Of a stretch of DNA of 64,000 bases, positions 63,479 to 64,000 are shown piece after piece. Origin of the DNA: an uncultured Collinsella sp. (lineage in GTDB: Bacteria > Actinomycetota > Coriobacteriia > Coriobacteriales > Coriobacteriaceae); the NCBI GenBank assembly GCA_900544065.1, contig UQTR01000002.1:13880-77879 (forward strand), given 5' to 3'. Position 1 is the first letter of the stretch. Every line of letters starts with the position of its first letter. The notes under the pieces were generated by a model, which did no database searches, had not been told where the DNA came from, and was given only the letters and a program-made list of their open reading frames with translations. The position numbers and the translations under genes were made by a program.

Positions 63479-64000
<522 letters not shown>

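Overview
The window comes from a high-GC, Gram-positive gut actinobacterium of the Coriobacteriia, most likely Collinsella. The 16S rRNA 5' end at the right edge carries a Coriobacteriia-like signature, the core genes are high-GC with actinobacterial gene order, and the intergenic spaces are full of short palindromic repeats. Coordinates are strongly supported for most core genes. Genus assignment is inference from the 16S text and gene content.

Layout. 1-9.5 kb: an SDR oxidoreductase divergent from a LysR regulator, a membrane diguanylate cyclase, a MarR-controlled heterodimeric ABC exporter, then a pyridoxamine-kinase-like gene coupled to a TIGR04076-like small protein. 9.5-11.1 kb: an AAA/DUF4143 ATPase preceded by three 33-bp-phased repeats and bracketed by palindromic repeats. 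11.55-19.12 kb: a 7.6-kb integrated element with a tyrosine integrase, an HUH/SF3 Rep protein split by one in-frame amber codon, an FtsK-like translocase, small genes and an ABC-F ATPase. It sits inside the P-loop codons of a low-molecular-weight phosphatase gene and gives that gene a new start. 19.2-23.3 kb: an RpiR regulator, a GH4 6-phospho-alpha-glucosidase and a PTS EIICB (alpha-glucoside use). 23.4-31.5 kb: an MFS transporter, a membrane protein, an aldose epimerase, an amino-acid ABC transporter and an M20 peptidase.

31.5-41.5 kb is the most accessory-looking part. A 2,700-residue fibre-like surface protein has a fibro-slime-type N-domain, about a dozen isopeptide-type repeat domains and a variant LPxTG signal. 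A G10 tract lies just ahead of it and puts the only strong ribosome-binding site out of frame, which is the pattern of an ON/OFF phase switch, read here as OFF. Next comes an AbiF/Abi_2-type HEPN toxin with a terminator-ended leader RNA that looks like the antitoxin ncRNA of that family. 41.7-48.7 kb: prfA, prmC (with a large acidic insert), a hicAB toxin-antitoxin pair, a Sua5/YrdC protein, glpK and upp. 48.9-58.4 kb: the complete F-type ATP synthase operon (an atpI-like gene, then atpB-E-F-H-A-G-D-C), murA and an LCP cell-wall ligase. 58.8-64 kb: pepT, a DtxR-type regulator, homocysteine methyltransferase, a phosphohexomutase and the start of a 16S rRNA gene.

Across the window several intergenic repeat families recur. 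One (7.76, 42.82 and 58.45 kb) shows compensatory base changes in at least three stems, so its hairpin fold is under selection. It is a candidate structured RNA or a hairpin-recognised mobile unit. No CRISPR array, tRNA or complete transposase gene was seen.
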